From Atrichornis clamosus (taxonomy: Eukaryota; Chordata; Aves; Passeriformes; Menuridae), in assembly GCA_013400975.1 (NCBI GenBank), contig WBMZ01002691.1, positions 48,197-112,196 of the forward strand: a DNA stretch of 64,000 nucleotides. Direction: 5' to 3'. The translations under genes were made by a program, and so were the position numbers. The number at the start of each line of letters is the position of its first letter. Position 1 is the first letter of the stretch. Positions 12,901-27,525 of the stretch are shown here, piece after piece. The notes beneath the pieces are model-generated. The model was not told the DNA's origin, made no database searches, and saw only the letters and a list, made by a program, of their open reading frames with translations.

Positions 12901-14774
12901 TCATCAAATCAAAGGTTACAGCTAGCCACTCATTAAGCCCTGAATAAGGGATGCTGTTCTGAATTAAACTTATATTTGATCTCTATTGCTTTGTTGATAT
13001 CATAAAGCAATCACTTTCTGAGGGTTTCCATAGTAACAAGTGAGCTTTATTTTTATTTTATTTTTTAAATTTTAAAGCTCTTTCATGCATTTAATATACA
13101 GCTACAGTGGAATAATTGGCATGGAATACTATTCCTGCTTTCCTGGTATAATTCAACCAAAGCAGGTAAAGTAAAACATGGTTTTCAATGTAACTGGGGA
13201 TTTATTTTCCCTCCTCTGTAAGAATATTAAAAAAACTTTACAATTTACTTACATCTTTGGTTTCTGCGTTTGCTCTTGTACATGGTCATTCTGAAGAAAT
13301 TCCACTTTCTAAGAAATAATTGCCTTGATCACAGACAAAAGAGATTGTGCTCCTGCTTTGCAGTGAGGCAGTTGCTCACTGACAGAAGGTAACCAGCAAT
13401 CTCTCGGAGAAAAGCAGGGTAATACCATTCTCCTAAAATCCAGGGGAGATGCTACTGGCTCTAACTATTTTCTCTATTACAAAGCTCAGAGACAAAACAT
13501 ATTTATTTTCATACTTTTTTCAAATGTTTTTGATACCAGCATATAAAATCCAGAACGCATATAGAATCATGTAATCAAAGTGAGGTAATGTGCTATTCTA
13601 TGGTCTGAAATCAAGATTCCTTGAAAAAGCCCTGACATAACCAAATGACCTCATAAACTAATAAAAACTAACTTATCTTTCAGAGATCTTAGAGTTATGC
13701 ATATGAGGACATTAAAATATTTTGGTCTAGGTTTTCAAGTAAAATTACTATTAAAAGAAAATCAACACATGTTGATGAAGTAAATCTTGACTGCAGGTCT
13801 GAGATTATGAATAGATTATTCAGGAAATAACATATAAAATGCAATTTTTTTTTTCATGCCCATGTTTACTTCTGCATTACTTTTCAATTATTTAATTTGG
13901 GAAGAGCTATTGAAGCAACATTCTGCTGATGGCTCATTTTTATAGCTACTTCACTGCTCTCTAGTCTGTTGAATCACACGGTCATGGGGAAGAAGTGGCA
14001 GCATTGTATTATTAACCACATATACATATACCACCATTTCAAAGAATCCAGATATCTTCGCAAAGGGAGCAGGGGGAAGGGGAGGAAATTTTTGCCATGT
14101 GGGGTAGATGAGAGTTAGTTTTTGCCATGCTGGGGAGACAAGTTCAAGAAGATGGCAGTGGCAGTAATGGAGCTGAAAAGTAGAGATTTCGGTTCATTCA
14201 GCAATAAATCTGCCTTTAATAAAATTGTGCAAAAGTATTTATTAAAGTTTTATGATACTCATGTTTTGATCTGCCTGCCATCTTTACCCCAGACACCACA
14301 AACACAGAAGTGTCAAAGGAAAAAAATAAACACAGTGACTGAAATATCTTGTAAACTAGCAATATTACCCATATTGCAGCTTAAAATTCATAGTTAGACA
14401 AGAGTTGCCTAAGATACTTAAAGAAATCAAAATCTAATGTCTTTGGCTCATAAAAAACCCAATAACATCTGGTGTCTGTGGATCATTCACATTTCAGTCA
14501 AAGAGGAAAAATTTGCAACATTCATCTAAAAACATTGACCTACAGTCATTTTACTAATGAAAAACAATTAAAAGAAACTAAAAGGAATGTCTTTCTCAAT
14601 CAGCCTACCCTAAATTTATACTTTTTCTGTCTTTTTTCCCCTCTCAGATATATCATATATACTTTTTATATCTCCAGGATAATTACCTTTACCTTTGTGC
14701 TCCTTTTAATTCTCCTTTCAATTGTTCAGTATTCACATATCCTCACATTGACACACCTCTACTTACTGAAATGA
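9901..14774. other. Non-coding unique DNA; GC-richer patch, then AT-rich block
   Basis: A C-rich, slightly GC-richer patch covers about 9930-10080 without any identifiable repeat or ORF. The rest is AT-rich. Frames of up to 108 codons (12253-12579, minus) and 100 codons (14472-14774, plus) show no domains. The block around 12040-12200 is very AT-rich with several TAAT/ATTA cores. At 13042-13080 an 8-bp inverted repeat (gagcttta / taaagctc) brackets a T/A-only loop. Nothing else stands out. Confidence 0.6.
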
Positions 14775-17700
14775 AATATTTACTTTATATTGCTCTGTTA
14801 ATCTAATTTCCTCCTTCTGTCAAAATCTGACCACATGTCTTTACATTTGCTTTGGATTTGTATCAGCAAAGCTGAGGATAAAGTGTAGCCTGAAGAAAAT
14901 GAAAGCAATTGATAATTTTTTTTAGACTTTTTTAGTATTTCATCTACAGTCATCTCAAAATGCCACAGCTGAGATTACACCATATCTATTGTTGAGGTCA
15001 GCAGAAAGGTGGGAAATTGCAAAGCATATCAAAAGTGACAGGAAGGAAAAAATTAGGATAATTAATCATCGCTAGGCACAGCACCAGATAAAACATCTGT
15101 ACCATATAGAAGGACCCTGCAGGCTTTTTACTCAAATGGCATTTTGCACTTCATAACCATTGGAGTCAATACTTTTGCAGCAATTTATATGAACTGAGGA
15201 TAATTTCGCAGTTGTCCTGCTCTATTTTTCGTCTGAGTTAATTTGCAGCTGAATCAGGTCTGTAATCTGACTTAGACTACAGAGACCTAGGGTCTCCCTT
15301 TAAATTTACTGCTTCATGTAGCAATCTTTTCGTTTCGTGCTCTTTTTCTTCTTCTACCTGAAGGCTCTCAAACATATTATTCAGTTCAAATTTTCCTTCT
15401 TTCATTGATTTGGCAAGATGTCTTCAATCTTTTTCCTCAGCCCATATTAGATTGCAACTAAAAGCTCAGTTCTTTTTCTCTCATTAACGTCTTTTTTTTT
15501 CCAATTTTTTTCATGTATTTAGCATAGCCATACATTACTGACTTTCCGTATTGTATTATGCATAGCTCATACAACAACCTGTATATTTTTTCCTCTGGTC
15601 TTTCATGCATTATTCTGTTACAAACACGTATTTATATGGAAATATCTTGGCAATGTGTATAAAAAAATAAAATAAATGAAAATTTCATGGGATAGGGTTT
15701 AATTTATTTTACACCAATGATCCCTGAAAGCACAGCCAATATTGCTTTTTCCTTGTGTTAATTGCAACTCTGATTCTTTAGTGTAGTGAAACGCGTTTGC
15801 TAAAAGACCCACAAATATACTTTGTCTGGCAAATCATTCTGTGTCTCTTCATGAAAAGATATTGCAAAAAACCCAAAAACTTGAATGTGCTGGCTAGCTT
15901 TGAGTAGGCACAGCAGCCTCCTGTTTTTATGTGTTACTGTTTTCTGTTAGGAGAGTTTAAAATTCACTTTCACACTATTAAAGCTTGAAAAACGTCAGAA
16001 TCTAGCATATGGCTGGTTAAATGCAACCATCTTAGTGAGGTGGGGAGTAATGAATGGAACCTCTGAGCAACAAAAATCACCTGGTCACATTAAGCTTATT
16101 ATTTTTCTGCAAGGATACGTCTTAAATGATTGCAAGCATTTAAAATGTTATTAGAACAGTCTTTTGGAATGAATTTTGTCAGTCATTGCTGGTGGTAAGA
16201 GAATTACTTATGTCCTTATCTGCATATTCCATATCACCTCTTGTCTTTCTCTCCTCCCCACCCTTCATGAACCAATAAGAAGTTTTTCTTTGAATATTGC
16301 AATAAATATCTCAAACTCTCTTTCTTGAAGAAGATGAAAAGAAAAAAATACAGATTTTTAAAAATATAACTACTGACATGAATGTCACATATTACTCATC
16401 AATAAACACTTTTCCTGGGTTGTATGCTCAATTTTATTTTTACTGAGCAGATCTTAGACAAAAAAGGAAGGTGGAGGACGCTTAAAGTATGTTCTCTTTT
16501 TCATTGTTTAATTTAATGCACCCAAAGAGTCTTCTTAGATAATAACCTTTTATATCTTCCACCATGGTTATTTTTATGATGTCAGCTAAAAAAATATTAC
16601 ATCTATGAATATGAATTAGTTTCTTCTTTCAATAAAGGATATGTGTAAGGATCAACATTAATCTCTTCTCAGTAATAACCACTCCTTGCTACAATTATTG
16701 ATGTATTAAAATAATGTATGCACACCTTGTACTGGTAAATATTTAGGATATTGCTTTTTAACATGGTGTAATATTAAACAAATAAAATGCATTTTAGCAA
16801 TCAATACCACTTAGATAATAAGGCAGATTGATGATAACATATTCTGTTTATAATGTAATGAGGACAGAGCTTAAAATATTGGCCAAATCATACCCCTGCC
16901 TAACACTGGTAAAGTACTGCACAAGCTGTGGCAAGTTGAATGAGAAAGTGCAAAATTTCTATATTTCATGCTTACAACTGTAAGTTAGAATCGAGGAGTT
17001 ACATGAATATTTTTCAAGACACAACAAAGCTGGCTAGCATTCCTGAAACAGATTAGACATAAAGACCAATGACAGTGCCAAAGAAGGAAAATGTTTATTA
17101 ATAGGTTAGCTGTAGATTAAAGGGCTCAATTCAGCTGCCTAAACATTCATGTCTAGCACTACTTAGATGATTTATGGCATCTGAGACATTCACACAGAGC
17201 CAGAAAATATGGCACCTGTGGGAAATCTACAACCTTCTGCAGCACCCTTCTGAAGCCAAGACCATCTTATGTGGCTCTAGGCAAATATTTAGGCAAATGA
17301 ACCCTGCCCAAAGATTTTATATTCAAACCTCTCTCTGATAACTGCCATTATTCTCTGGCATTTTTATATTTAGGGTCATTTTTTCAAAATGTTCCCAACT
17401 TTAACTCTCAGGTCTTAACCCTGAAAGATTGTGATTGACTGCAGGAGGAAATATATGGAGAGAGAAAATGATAAGATATATGACAGCATTTGTAAATATT
17501 GTCAGAGGCCACTATTTGTTAATATACAATCCACATCTGTCTGTGTGTATTAAGAAATTGTGTGGATAAAAGAGAAACAATGAATTATAATACATTCAAA
17601 TCAGAAATACTTCCCGTACTAATGGCAAAATGAGTTAAAGTTTTTCATGTCTTCCTTTACTTCTGTTGTTTTTCACACTACCCAAGTGTTTGTTTCCAGA

Positions 17701-20700
17701 AGAATATACATTTTGCAAAATTTCATGAAAACCTCATGTATTCATCAAAAGATGCATTAGAATAAAATTTGCTACAATCACATTTCCATCATCTAATAAT
17801 TAAGGAAAAAAAAAACAGAAGAAAATTTCTGGGGCTGTTTGATTTTTAAAAAACTCTTTGGCTGTGTCTTGTCTCTATTATCTTCTACATTTCTGCTGAC
17901 CTGTTTTACTTTTCTTCAGCACAATCAGATAGTAATGACACTTCACCACAAAAGATTCTTTTTTAGATAGCAGGAGAAAGCCCCTAAGGTACTGGTCCTA
18001 CTTTCACCATGGGTAATTTTCTCTTATTCAATGAAGCTTTTTCACTAGAATTTCATTTGTGTCATTGTTATAGTAGCATTTATCTTTAGTCTTTAAGGAC
18101 TTCATTGTCAGGGTTCCCTCATTAGACTCTGCTCTTTCTATCAGATGTCACTATTATAATTCCACAATACGATCACAGAGGTATGAAACAAAGTCTGACA
18201 CCTTCTTTCTCAGGTAGGAGCCCATAATGGCTATTCCTCTTGGCCCTTGCCCAGTTCCCAGCATGTTTTATTCCTTCAAGAGCACCAGAAATACATTCGG
18301 ATATTTTTCCATGGCTAATAATTTCCAAAGTTTAATGTATCACTTCCTACAAATATAAGGTTGGAATCAACATATGCATGTCTAAAAGTAAACTTGCTAT
18401 CTATTAGTAAAGGGAGGAATTTTAAAGACTGAAAAAAGGTTAGGATAAAAACCCTAAATCAACCAGGTAGAGGTACTTCATAACAGTCCTTGGATACATG
18501 AAAGTTTGACATACAAAAAGGCTACAAATAAGCCATTTTCTCTATCTCTGCATGTTAGAACAGTCATGGATATACACTGTAGCAACAGAGATTTAAAATG
18601 ATTGGAAACCAAGTTTGTTACTGGTAAGCATAGTTGCTTAAGTACTAAAGGATTTGTAACAGGTTAGGTGTCTCAGAGGAGCCTTCCTAGGAAATGGATA
18701 AGATGCCATCTTGTATTTTTTTTCCAAGTTTTATTTGTGATCCCATATGCCCAGATTAAATGTCAATTGTTGTAAGATTCTACATTAGCCAAGATTTGGT
18801 CCATGTGAATCCTTCAGCCTCCCCAGTATTAATGGAGTGTTTCAGGCAGGAGGAGACTGGTATGGCATGGGGTACTTGACACCAACAAATGTGAATCATA
18901 TAATGTCCTTTACCTACTTTTAAGGAATCCTGAAAGATGAACGTCTGCTCTTGACAGCTTTTTTCAGCTGGGAATAAATGACATCACCTGTAGTTGAACC
19001 CTGCTCTGTACCTTTCGAGCTACAGACTCTGGTCTGATAACTCAGGCACCTATAGATACACATTATGAATATCTTCCAGAAACACACTGTATCCTCAATT
19101 ACATTTGGGAAACTTCTACAAATTCAGAGCAGCTACAATATATGGATATGCTGTAAGCCTGAGCATTCCACTTTGCAATTCAGAGTGATGGTTTTGCACC
19201 AAGGGTTGCACCACAGCATTCTCCACAGTTCCAACAACTGACAGGGACCCTAGAGCAGCTTCATACGTTCACAGGTTTAATTACCTCCTTATTGTCCACA
19301 TTGTCTCATACGACAGTGAAACTTGGCCAGTTCTATTATGTTCCCTGTTCCAAAAGCAAGTAATACAGTTGTGAATGTCGGATAGTTCTCCTTTTCTCTA
19401 AAAAGTACTGTGCACAGTAAGTACAGGTCCCTTTAGACTGGTAACAATAACATGAAGTTTTTTCTCCCCCATCTAAGGAATATTTAGAAGTTATTTTAAA
19501 CTAGATATAATAAGACAGTCCTCTCTGAAATATCTGAAAAAACAGTTAAACTTCAGGCTCAGAGTTAGATATTCTATATGGTAGTTTCTACAGTGGAAAA
19601 ACACATCTTCCCTTCTGCTTTGGCAAGTTGAAAAGGTGGTAAATCAATCTCAGATTAATGCCATTCTGACTCCTTTCATTTGCTTTACACATTCCCTAAG
19701 ATCCAAGTGTGTTCCCCTCATCTTAGACGAGTTTATTTCCTAATCCATCTCAGCTCTTGACAGATTTATTCCTGGCTAATTTCCTTTTGGTTTTAAGCAA
19801 CTTTAATTTTTTTGTTGTTGTTTTTAAATCCTAGCTTCTTTACAACTTTAATTTTATTTTAGCCAGGTTTTAAGTAGCCCTGGCAGGTTTTAATTTGTTC
19901 TTCTACATGCTTTAGTTGGTAGTTTGGCCGGGACTTTCATCATCTTGATTTGATCTTGATGAAGTTGTCACCATCCAGCAACAATACTTACTTTTGTGCT
20001 ACTTCTAAACCCCTGCTGAACAACTGAGACAGTCTTAAGAGATGATCTACTTCAAATTCCACAGATTATGGACTAAAACACACTTCCTTTCCATTGAAAT
20101 GAATTAGGTTTGTGTCTCAATTTTTCTTTCCAAAATTCCAGACAAAATCATATTTTTCTTCAGGATTTACATTAATATAATTCAGAATGCAAACAATGTA
20201 AAAAGAGGTGGTCTCCATTTTTCTGATCATTATATCTTAGCGATTCAATTTATGAGCCATAATATAAGTAAAGCTTCCCTATATTTTACCTTACTGTAAT
20301 ACTTTAAATAAAAATAAAATTTTTAATGTATTGCACTGCATACCAAAGTTAGAGTTCACATAATTTCCTAAATAAAGCAAAAACAGAACCCTGGAACAGT
20401 TGGAAACATGTTTATTTGATTCCAGTGGCTATTAGATATATGGGAACAATTTTTATCTTTGTTAGTTACCAGCACACTAAGATTTTAATTAGGTCTTTGA
20501 AACAATCCTAATGTGTCTAGAATTAACGTTTGAAAATTTAATAATTTTTATCTACTTGGTAATTTTTTAAATTCTTGTGGAAAGCTGTCAGAAAGACACT
20601 AAGTATTAGAAGTTTTTTCTTCCTTGTTTTTGTTATATCTGAAATAAGTCATGGTGCGTGTAACAGGCACCAGTTTCTATAACCTCAGCATTGATAAATC

Positions 20701-21496
20701 TTCAGGATACTGCAAATACAAAACAGTAGACAAATATCAGATGTGGAGCCAAAGCATCTGTGCTGAATTAAAAAAAAATATTTAGGCTTTAACAGACTCA
20801 TAAGTGCTTAATTGTGGATTTAATACAAAATGTTCATACATGTAATATATAGAGAAATAATTTGCTGAATATTGGTGAATTTTCATGAGAAATTTAAGAA
20901 AGCTCTTACTGTCAATCTATCTTGATTCTGCTTAAGTTACAAAATAATTCCACTTCAATATAGAGAGCTGTTTTTCATGGGACTTAACACCCATTGCATC
21001 ATATTCTGCAAACACAATTTAATAGAGTGACACAATTAAATGGTGTCCTGTTTTTCTTTTCACATTGGTTTCAATTATCACGCTGATGAAACACTTCACC
21101 ATGCTAAATTCAATGGGACAAACTTTCAGGACAGAATCCACTCTTGTATAACCCAAGAATATTGCAAAGATACACCTCAAATTCACATACCTTGATTCTG
21201 TTCAAGCACTCAGAAGTACTTGAATACCTCAAACAGGTTTTTTAGGCATAGCCATTTGAAGAAACCATTTGCTATCATCACCATTGCACCATGAGATCCT
21301 ATTTTAGAGTTTTTATATATTTATTGAAACGACTTTAACTCACATTCAAAATGCATTTTCAGTTCTTCAGTGTGGTGAATGTTTTCTCCGTCTCCAAAAC
21401 AGAACAGGGAGAGCTCGAGAAAGAGCCTGTTGTGAATAAACGAGGCCCTTAAAATGTCAATTTAGGGCTCACAGCAATGCAAACTGATGATGTTTT
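14775..21496. other. 6.7-kb unique stretch with no ORF of 60 codons or more
   Basis: No six-frame open reading frame of 60 or more codons falls anywhere in this stretch, while the rest of the window averages well over one per kilobase. I see no interspersed repeat, microsatellite or tandem duplication of note. Single-copy AT-rich DNA evenly filled with stop codons on both strands is what one expects of old, repeat-free intronic or intergenic DNA. Parts of it (for example about 20290-20560) have the look of conserved noncoding sequence, but that is only an impression. Confidence 0.6.
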
Positions 21497-23988
21497 ATGG
21501 CACAGCCAATGAACAGTTGCTGCTTCAACCTTTCATTTCAGACTAATGTTTTTTTAAGAGCAATCAAGAGAAAGCTGAATATGTTCTGCTTTCTTTTCTC
21601 ATTCTATGGGATCTTTCTTTCGCAGTGTGTGGGACTAAGGACAATTTTAGTCATAATCAATCAGTGCAATAGCTGGCTTGAGAGGGTGAATAACGCCTTT
21701 AACAGAGATGAAAAGCAGAAGAAGATTGATTTTCAGAGTTATGGAAAAAGCTGTATTGTAGCAATTCAGCACCAGACCATGCTAAAGGATGCACTATGGT
21801 CACACGTATGACAACATCCTTTGAATTACAGGGAATTGCAAAATACCAGAATGACTCAAACTTCACAACTCCTCCTATTTTTTGTTGTGGTTTTTTAAGG
21901 GTTCTTATACATGTATCTATGTGGGGTGACAAGGTGGGAAAGTGCTAACAAGGAGCTATTGCATTAAAATTATTAATTCATCTGATTTAAGGTCTTAATT
22001 AGGTTGGTGGATGGCTGGGAGGAGGCACCTTTTCCCTTGTTTATGATTATGTACATTCTGAGTGAGTTGAATTAATAGGTTCAGATTTTAGAATATGCCA
22101 GCTATATGTCAGCTTCTCTAAACATTACAACTGGTTCAAAGACGATTCTGAGACAACTGTATCCTATATAGAAACAGGATATTTTTTGCTGTGCTTGTAG
22201 CAAACCAAGTTATTTGGTTTTGTTTTAAACTCTAATCAAATCTGGTATTATAACACAATAGTGCTATGTAGGATTCAACATTTTTTCAGTGAAATGCTTT
22301 AAATATGTTCACCTCATTTTTGGTGAGGATATCAAACGCTTGAAAAACATTTTACATTTTTAAAAATCTGGCTAATAGTTACAACCCCAACATTTTACAG
22401 AAATTTTAAAAAAAATCATGGTTAGTTATAAAGGACATAAGAATATGCTTTTGCGTGACAAGGTACTTTCAAAGCAAGCACATTCTCTAGAAAGGAATGT
22501 TTCAAAATCACAAGAAGAGGAAACTGGAAAGACTAGTACTTCTCACCTTGAGGTTTTACTACTAAATATCAGATTATACTGTGAATTAACTGAAAATGCA
22601 CATGGCAACTCATTCCAGTGTTCAAACCCACAAAATAGAAGTGTGTTCTCAATGATCTGAAAACTAATTAAAAAGAGATATCTGAACAGTAGAGGAGATA
22701 AAGAACACTTTTCCCCTTGTGGATTTAGCAGGGAAAATGCTTTCTCATCAAGGTAAAAGTTTAAGAAGCTAAGTGAAAATGTGAAACCAAGGTGTGCAAG
22801 ATGAATTTTTAAACTCTAGTCTAAAATCACAGGCAATGACAATTTTGAGGGATAAGTTTTCTATTCCCTGTCTATGACACCTTCAAAAGGTAAAATCGTT
22901 TCTGACAGCACAAGAATAGCAGCTTCTGTAGATTGTTCAGAGAAGATACCAAAACCATAGGGATATCCATGGTAATTTTTGACAAATCCCCAGAGCACTA
23001 CCATTCTTGAAAATTTTTCAGTTCTTGGTTCAGTTATACGAGATTAAACATGCTTATATTTTTTAATGAAGCTTGACTTTTACAGATAAGAAAAAATCTC
23101 CTCTGAGATACCACAGCAGAATAAGAGAGGCATTTTAGAAAGCCAATGTTACTTCTCACCATTTATCTCTAGACTGAAATTCCTGCTCATGACTTAGAAA
23201 ACAAAAGATGTAGCAAATTGTTTTGAAACTAATATTCCTAGGATCCAGTTTAACTGATGTTGCACTCAGCACCTAGGTCCCTCCTGCCATTACTGAAGGA
23301 GTAAGGTGCTTTCAGAAGCTTGCACAAGGTTGGTCATAAGTGTTGCCTACATTCACATACAGACAGTAAAGATAAAAAAAGTTCCAAGTCCTCTCAAAAA
23401 AGGATTTCTTTCCTCCTGAAGAAAGGAGAATTACAATTAGAATGCAGCAAAAGGAGAAACTTTGCTCTGAAGTATGACAGGAGGATTAAACTTTGTGGGA
23501 GGCTAATTGAAATCAGACAAAACCTTAATCTATAAGGGGGTTTTTTACACATGAAAAAAACATGCTATGAAAAATCCACATTTTGCACTAAGTCCAAATC
23601 TCTCAATTAAGGCCACTTACACTTTATTGTTGAGAATATAGACCTCAACCAGTTCAGATTCAATTTAGTTTTAGCCATATTAAAAGCAGTATCAGACAAT
23701 TCTCCTACCTTATAAATCCAATAGCTGGACTACTCCGGTCACAAACTTAAGGTGATGAGTCTTGAATATTATTTATTGTCAAGGGACACTATAATTATAG
23801 CCCAAATATTTTAGAAAATGAGATTCGAAGAGTAAACATCCTGCTTTATTTGGAATCAAATGCTAATTAAAAAAATAAAATGAGAAAACTTTAATTTGTT
23901 TTTCTGATTGACATTGAGCTTTGACACAGTCACATTTGCTGGTAGTTTGACACTTTCACTGTGATTTTAATGGCTTCATCTGAATGAA
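21497..23988. other. Non-coding unique DNA
   Basis: Short frames are present, including 104 codons at 21497-21811 (plus), 80 codons at 22418-22660 and 71 codons at 23320-23535. Each lacks a recognisable domain and none is flanked by convincing splice or promoter signals. No repeats were noticed. Confidence 0.6.
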
Positions 23989-24083
23989 GGACTTGGAAGT
24001 GTAAGATTTACAGTTGAACTTGATGATATTAAAGGTCTTTTTTTCAAACTGAAAGATTCTGTGATTGTATGATTCTATGACTA
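23989..24083 (+). mobile_element. CR1 LINE 3' terminal fragment
   Basis: About 95 bp match the last part of an avian CR1 in sense orientation. The recognisable blocks are gacttggaagtgtaagattt, 'acagttgaacttgatgat', 'attaaaggtctttttt' and a terminal 'gattctgtgattgtatgattctatga' array in two pieces (24055-24080). The tandem tail units mark the true 3' end. The T run replacing the usual TTCCAACC block shows decay. The element is 5'-truncated and non-coding. Confidence 0.9.
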
Positions 24084-27000
24084 AATGAAAAAATAATTAT
24101 GCTTTCATATTTTCCCAGGGAGCAAGCAGATTGATTAAACCTGACAAAGATTCATACGTTCTTGGAAATGGCAAAAGAGAAAAAATACAAGATCATGTCA
24201 AGCATATGATGAAATCAAATTGGTTCAACTTTAATTGAAAACACACACACTGAAAACTATGACTGACATTTTCAGTGACTCCAGTAAAAATAAAAATAAA
24301 CCTATGTAAAAAAGTGAGGTAAGATTACCTGATATAAAAATTATTGCAGAAAGGGAGAGTTTTTCCTTGCGAGAGTTTCATATGGCTTCTGCAAAAATAC
24401 CGCTGAATTTTTTGAACAGTAATCCAAATTTACGCCATTTGAACAAATGAGAAGAAAAAGTGTTTGAAACTAAAGCACTGGATGGAAGAGTCCAGTGTAG
24501 AAATATACTCATGCCAAGAGGATTTTTGACAAATTTTCTATCTCCCTCTGCAGAACAGTGCCACAAAACCCACATTGTTCTGTCAGCAGCAGAACACGTG
24601 ATGATTGTTTTCAAATAGATTAAGATTTTTAAAGAGTCTAGCAAGACACAGGTCTATTCAGCAACCTTCATTCAGGCTAATACATGTTAGTGAAAAAAAT
24701 TTTCAAATCTTGATAGAGGTATTGCTTCTGAATAATATCAAATTAACAACCTTTAAAACACCTGACTTTGTGGAAGGGGAAATAGGATTATGCTTCTTAT
24801 AACTTATCATGCAGAAAACATGCAGTGAGGTTCAAGAATGCAGCATTTTTTATTACTGGGTTCAATATGAAGAGAATAATAAAAGTTTCAAATGTTGTAA
24901 ATTAGAGGTTATTATACGACTTAGTTGCCTGCATTCATGGATGACTGAGTTTCATGATGTGGGAGGTTCTATGTTATGCAAAATAAGCCCAGGAAAATCA
25001 TCAAGATTATTTTAATTTAAATTAACTGAATATTTGGCTCACAATTCTTAATTTTCCTATTCAGTGAACTTAATAGCCTAATCTTTCCTATAGAGGTAGG
25101 AATTTTATCTGTAAATGGTACCTCTGGCTGAACATATGACTAATCACACCATTTCACTGCCCAATTTTATCTCTTTTGGTAAGATCATCTTACTGGAAGT
25201 AATCTTGAAATTTTCCATGGTCTCAATATTTCTAAGGATGATTGAACTAGAATATATTAATGTGCAGGCTTTCAGGAAAATGTTGAAAAATAGGTGTCTA
25301 AATTTAAACAAAGAAGCTTTTAGGAGTTTCCTTAGTAAGTGCACCTATAAAGTGATCTACCCTTAAACCATGATCTAGAATTTGTCCAGAGTTACTAGCA
25401 AATATAGGGTATCAGGTGTCAAGCAAAATAAAATACCACAAAGGAAAGCAGAATTAACTTGTCCTAATGATAAATACAATTTTAAAAGTTCACTTCACAA
25501 TGCAGGTATATTTTCTTGCTTTGTAAAATTATAGATAATTTAAGAAATGCTTCTAGCATTTGAAAATAAATCACATGTATTGAAATATCATCATCACATC
25601 TTATTAAACACTGAGATTGCTCCACCCCACCTGAAAAAAATTTTCATCACATTTTAAAGTCTCACCTCACTAGAAGTCTTGGCAACATTTCACAACAATC
25701 CAGTTTAAAAATACAGCAATTTAAAACAAATAAATGAATTTGTCTACAGAGGCACCATTAAAAACACAAAAAATTCCAACAAGCTGAAAAGAGAAAATAT
25801 TCTATCTCTTCTAGTAAATGTTAAGTAATTTGAGCAAATGGATAATTTATTAATTAAAAATTATCTTTATTTTTATAACAAGGATACTTGTAACAGACAG
25901 CTGTCAGAACCAAACACTACATTAAAAAATACATGCAACTTCCAATCTCTCAAGCTTTGCTTTCCATCTTGATTCTACCTATCAGTTGGACATAATCTGT
26001 AAAAACTGGAAGACACAGAGAGGTAACCTGCGTTAAATTTGGACCATCTTATCCTGCATGTAACTGATCTGTATAACTTACACAAAGAAACCAGTAGAGC
26101 ATAGGTGGAATAGGCCCATTTAACCTTTTACCTTAAAGTGATCTTTGTGATTGAATGAACAAATTGCTTTACAAAATGGATGTAATATCCAAAAGATGAT
26201 TCAACCTTTATATGAAAAATGGGAATGTATTTGAAATGGAGACATGAATTACAAATCAAAACCTAGTCATGACCAAGATAATGTTCTTTCCTTAAATTTT
26301 AAATTCTTTACATTAACAGATTGCAGACCACTATAAAGACTTATCAGCAACATCTTCATAATTTTCTACCCAAATTAGCAATTAATTGCACTCCAGTGAA
26401 CCTCGAAATCTGGAACATGAGAAATCTATACTCTGATCATGCTAATAGCAACCTAAGGAAAATCAACCAAAAGGAAAGTAAGGATGAAAGGTGATTTCCC
26501 TCCAAATCAGTTGATCACTGGTTATTTTGTTTGGACTTGATATGTGACACCTTTTTTAAGATATGGCTCATTATCTATTGTACAAAACCACCCAGGAATT
26601 TTCAAAAACAAATGCTCTGCAGCAGATTCCTTTACATGATATTTGGCCCTCACTTCCCAGAGATGATATATTGTGCTCATTCTTCTGCAAGTTGAGTCTG
26701 CTTTTCAACTCTAACACCAAAGAAATTTCTTGCTTCTTTACATTAAGTTGTCATTTCTATACATTACACCAATTTGCCAGAACGGGTGAGATGGATGGGA
26801 CCATTTGCGTTCAGTGAGTGAGTTTATTTTTTCCCAGTTTTGACACAAAACTTTCATTCATATCCATGCCTATTTTTTCAGTGATTAGATTTCACTTATT
26901 TCCCATGTCATTTTCAAAATTCTCTTTTCCTCCTCCACTTATTTCTATTATCAAAGTAAAACTTGATACAAAATACTATATAGACAATTGGCTCATGATA

Positions 27001-27525
27001 GAAAATTTGTCTTACATAGCTTTGTCTGGCAACTGTACAGCAAATTCGACCACTTTTTCCTTTTTCTTTCTCTCAGTAATGTTGCAAATCTATAGCTTTT
27101 TTTATACATGTCATGTTTTGATCATTATATCTTCCATAAGGAATTTCTAGCCTCTCCTTTATGTATTCTTAATCTGTTACTGATCACTAGTTGTCCATTG
27201 CTCCTTTCTTGTGTAAGAATTTTGACTGGGAAACATTTTCATGTAGCCAAATATATAAAACTTGAATTTCTTGTAATATGTTTCCTTGATTTTCTATAGG
27301 CCATTATAAAAAAAAAACGGAATAAAAAAGTACAACACACTCTGCCCCCACCCCCATCCCTAAGTTTTTTCCAAGGTGGGAAATATTCATGGAATGGGAT
27401 TTCTACATGCATATTTAATATTCCTAAAGAATAAAATAAAACAACATGCTTGAGAAAGGTCTACATTAAATTTACATCTCGACTACTGGTTGTTAGATTT
27501 AAGCATGAAACCCTGTGCTCTTTTA
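24084..27525. other. Non-coding AT-rich unique DNA
   Basis: The longest open frame is 110 codons (26818-27150, plus). It encodes an F/S/I-rich product typical of pyrimidine-rich AT-biased DNA rather than a known protein. A minus-strand frame of 88 codons (24378-24644) is equally featureless. Small features are a (CA)5 run at about 24241-24250, an 8-bp inverted repeat gataattt/aaattatc at 25841-25865, and an A run followed by a C-rich tract (cccccacccccatccc) near 27304-27360. No gene or mobile element is visible. Confidence 0.6.

Noticed and set aside
14066..14088. G-rich run gggagcagggggaagggg as a quadruplex
   Set aside because: Only three runs of three or more G lie within a normal loop distance; the next run is about 18 bases away.
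27344..27359. C-rich tract (cccccacccccatccc) as a G-quadruplex on the minus strand
   Set aside because: Only three separate G runs of three or more are available, so a canonical four-run quadruplex cannot form.
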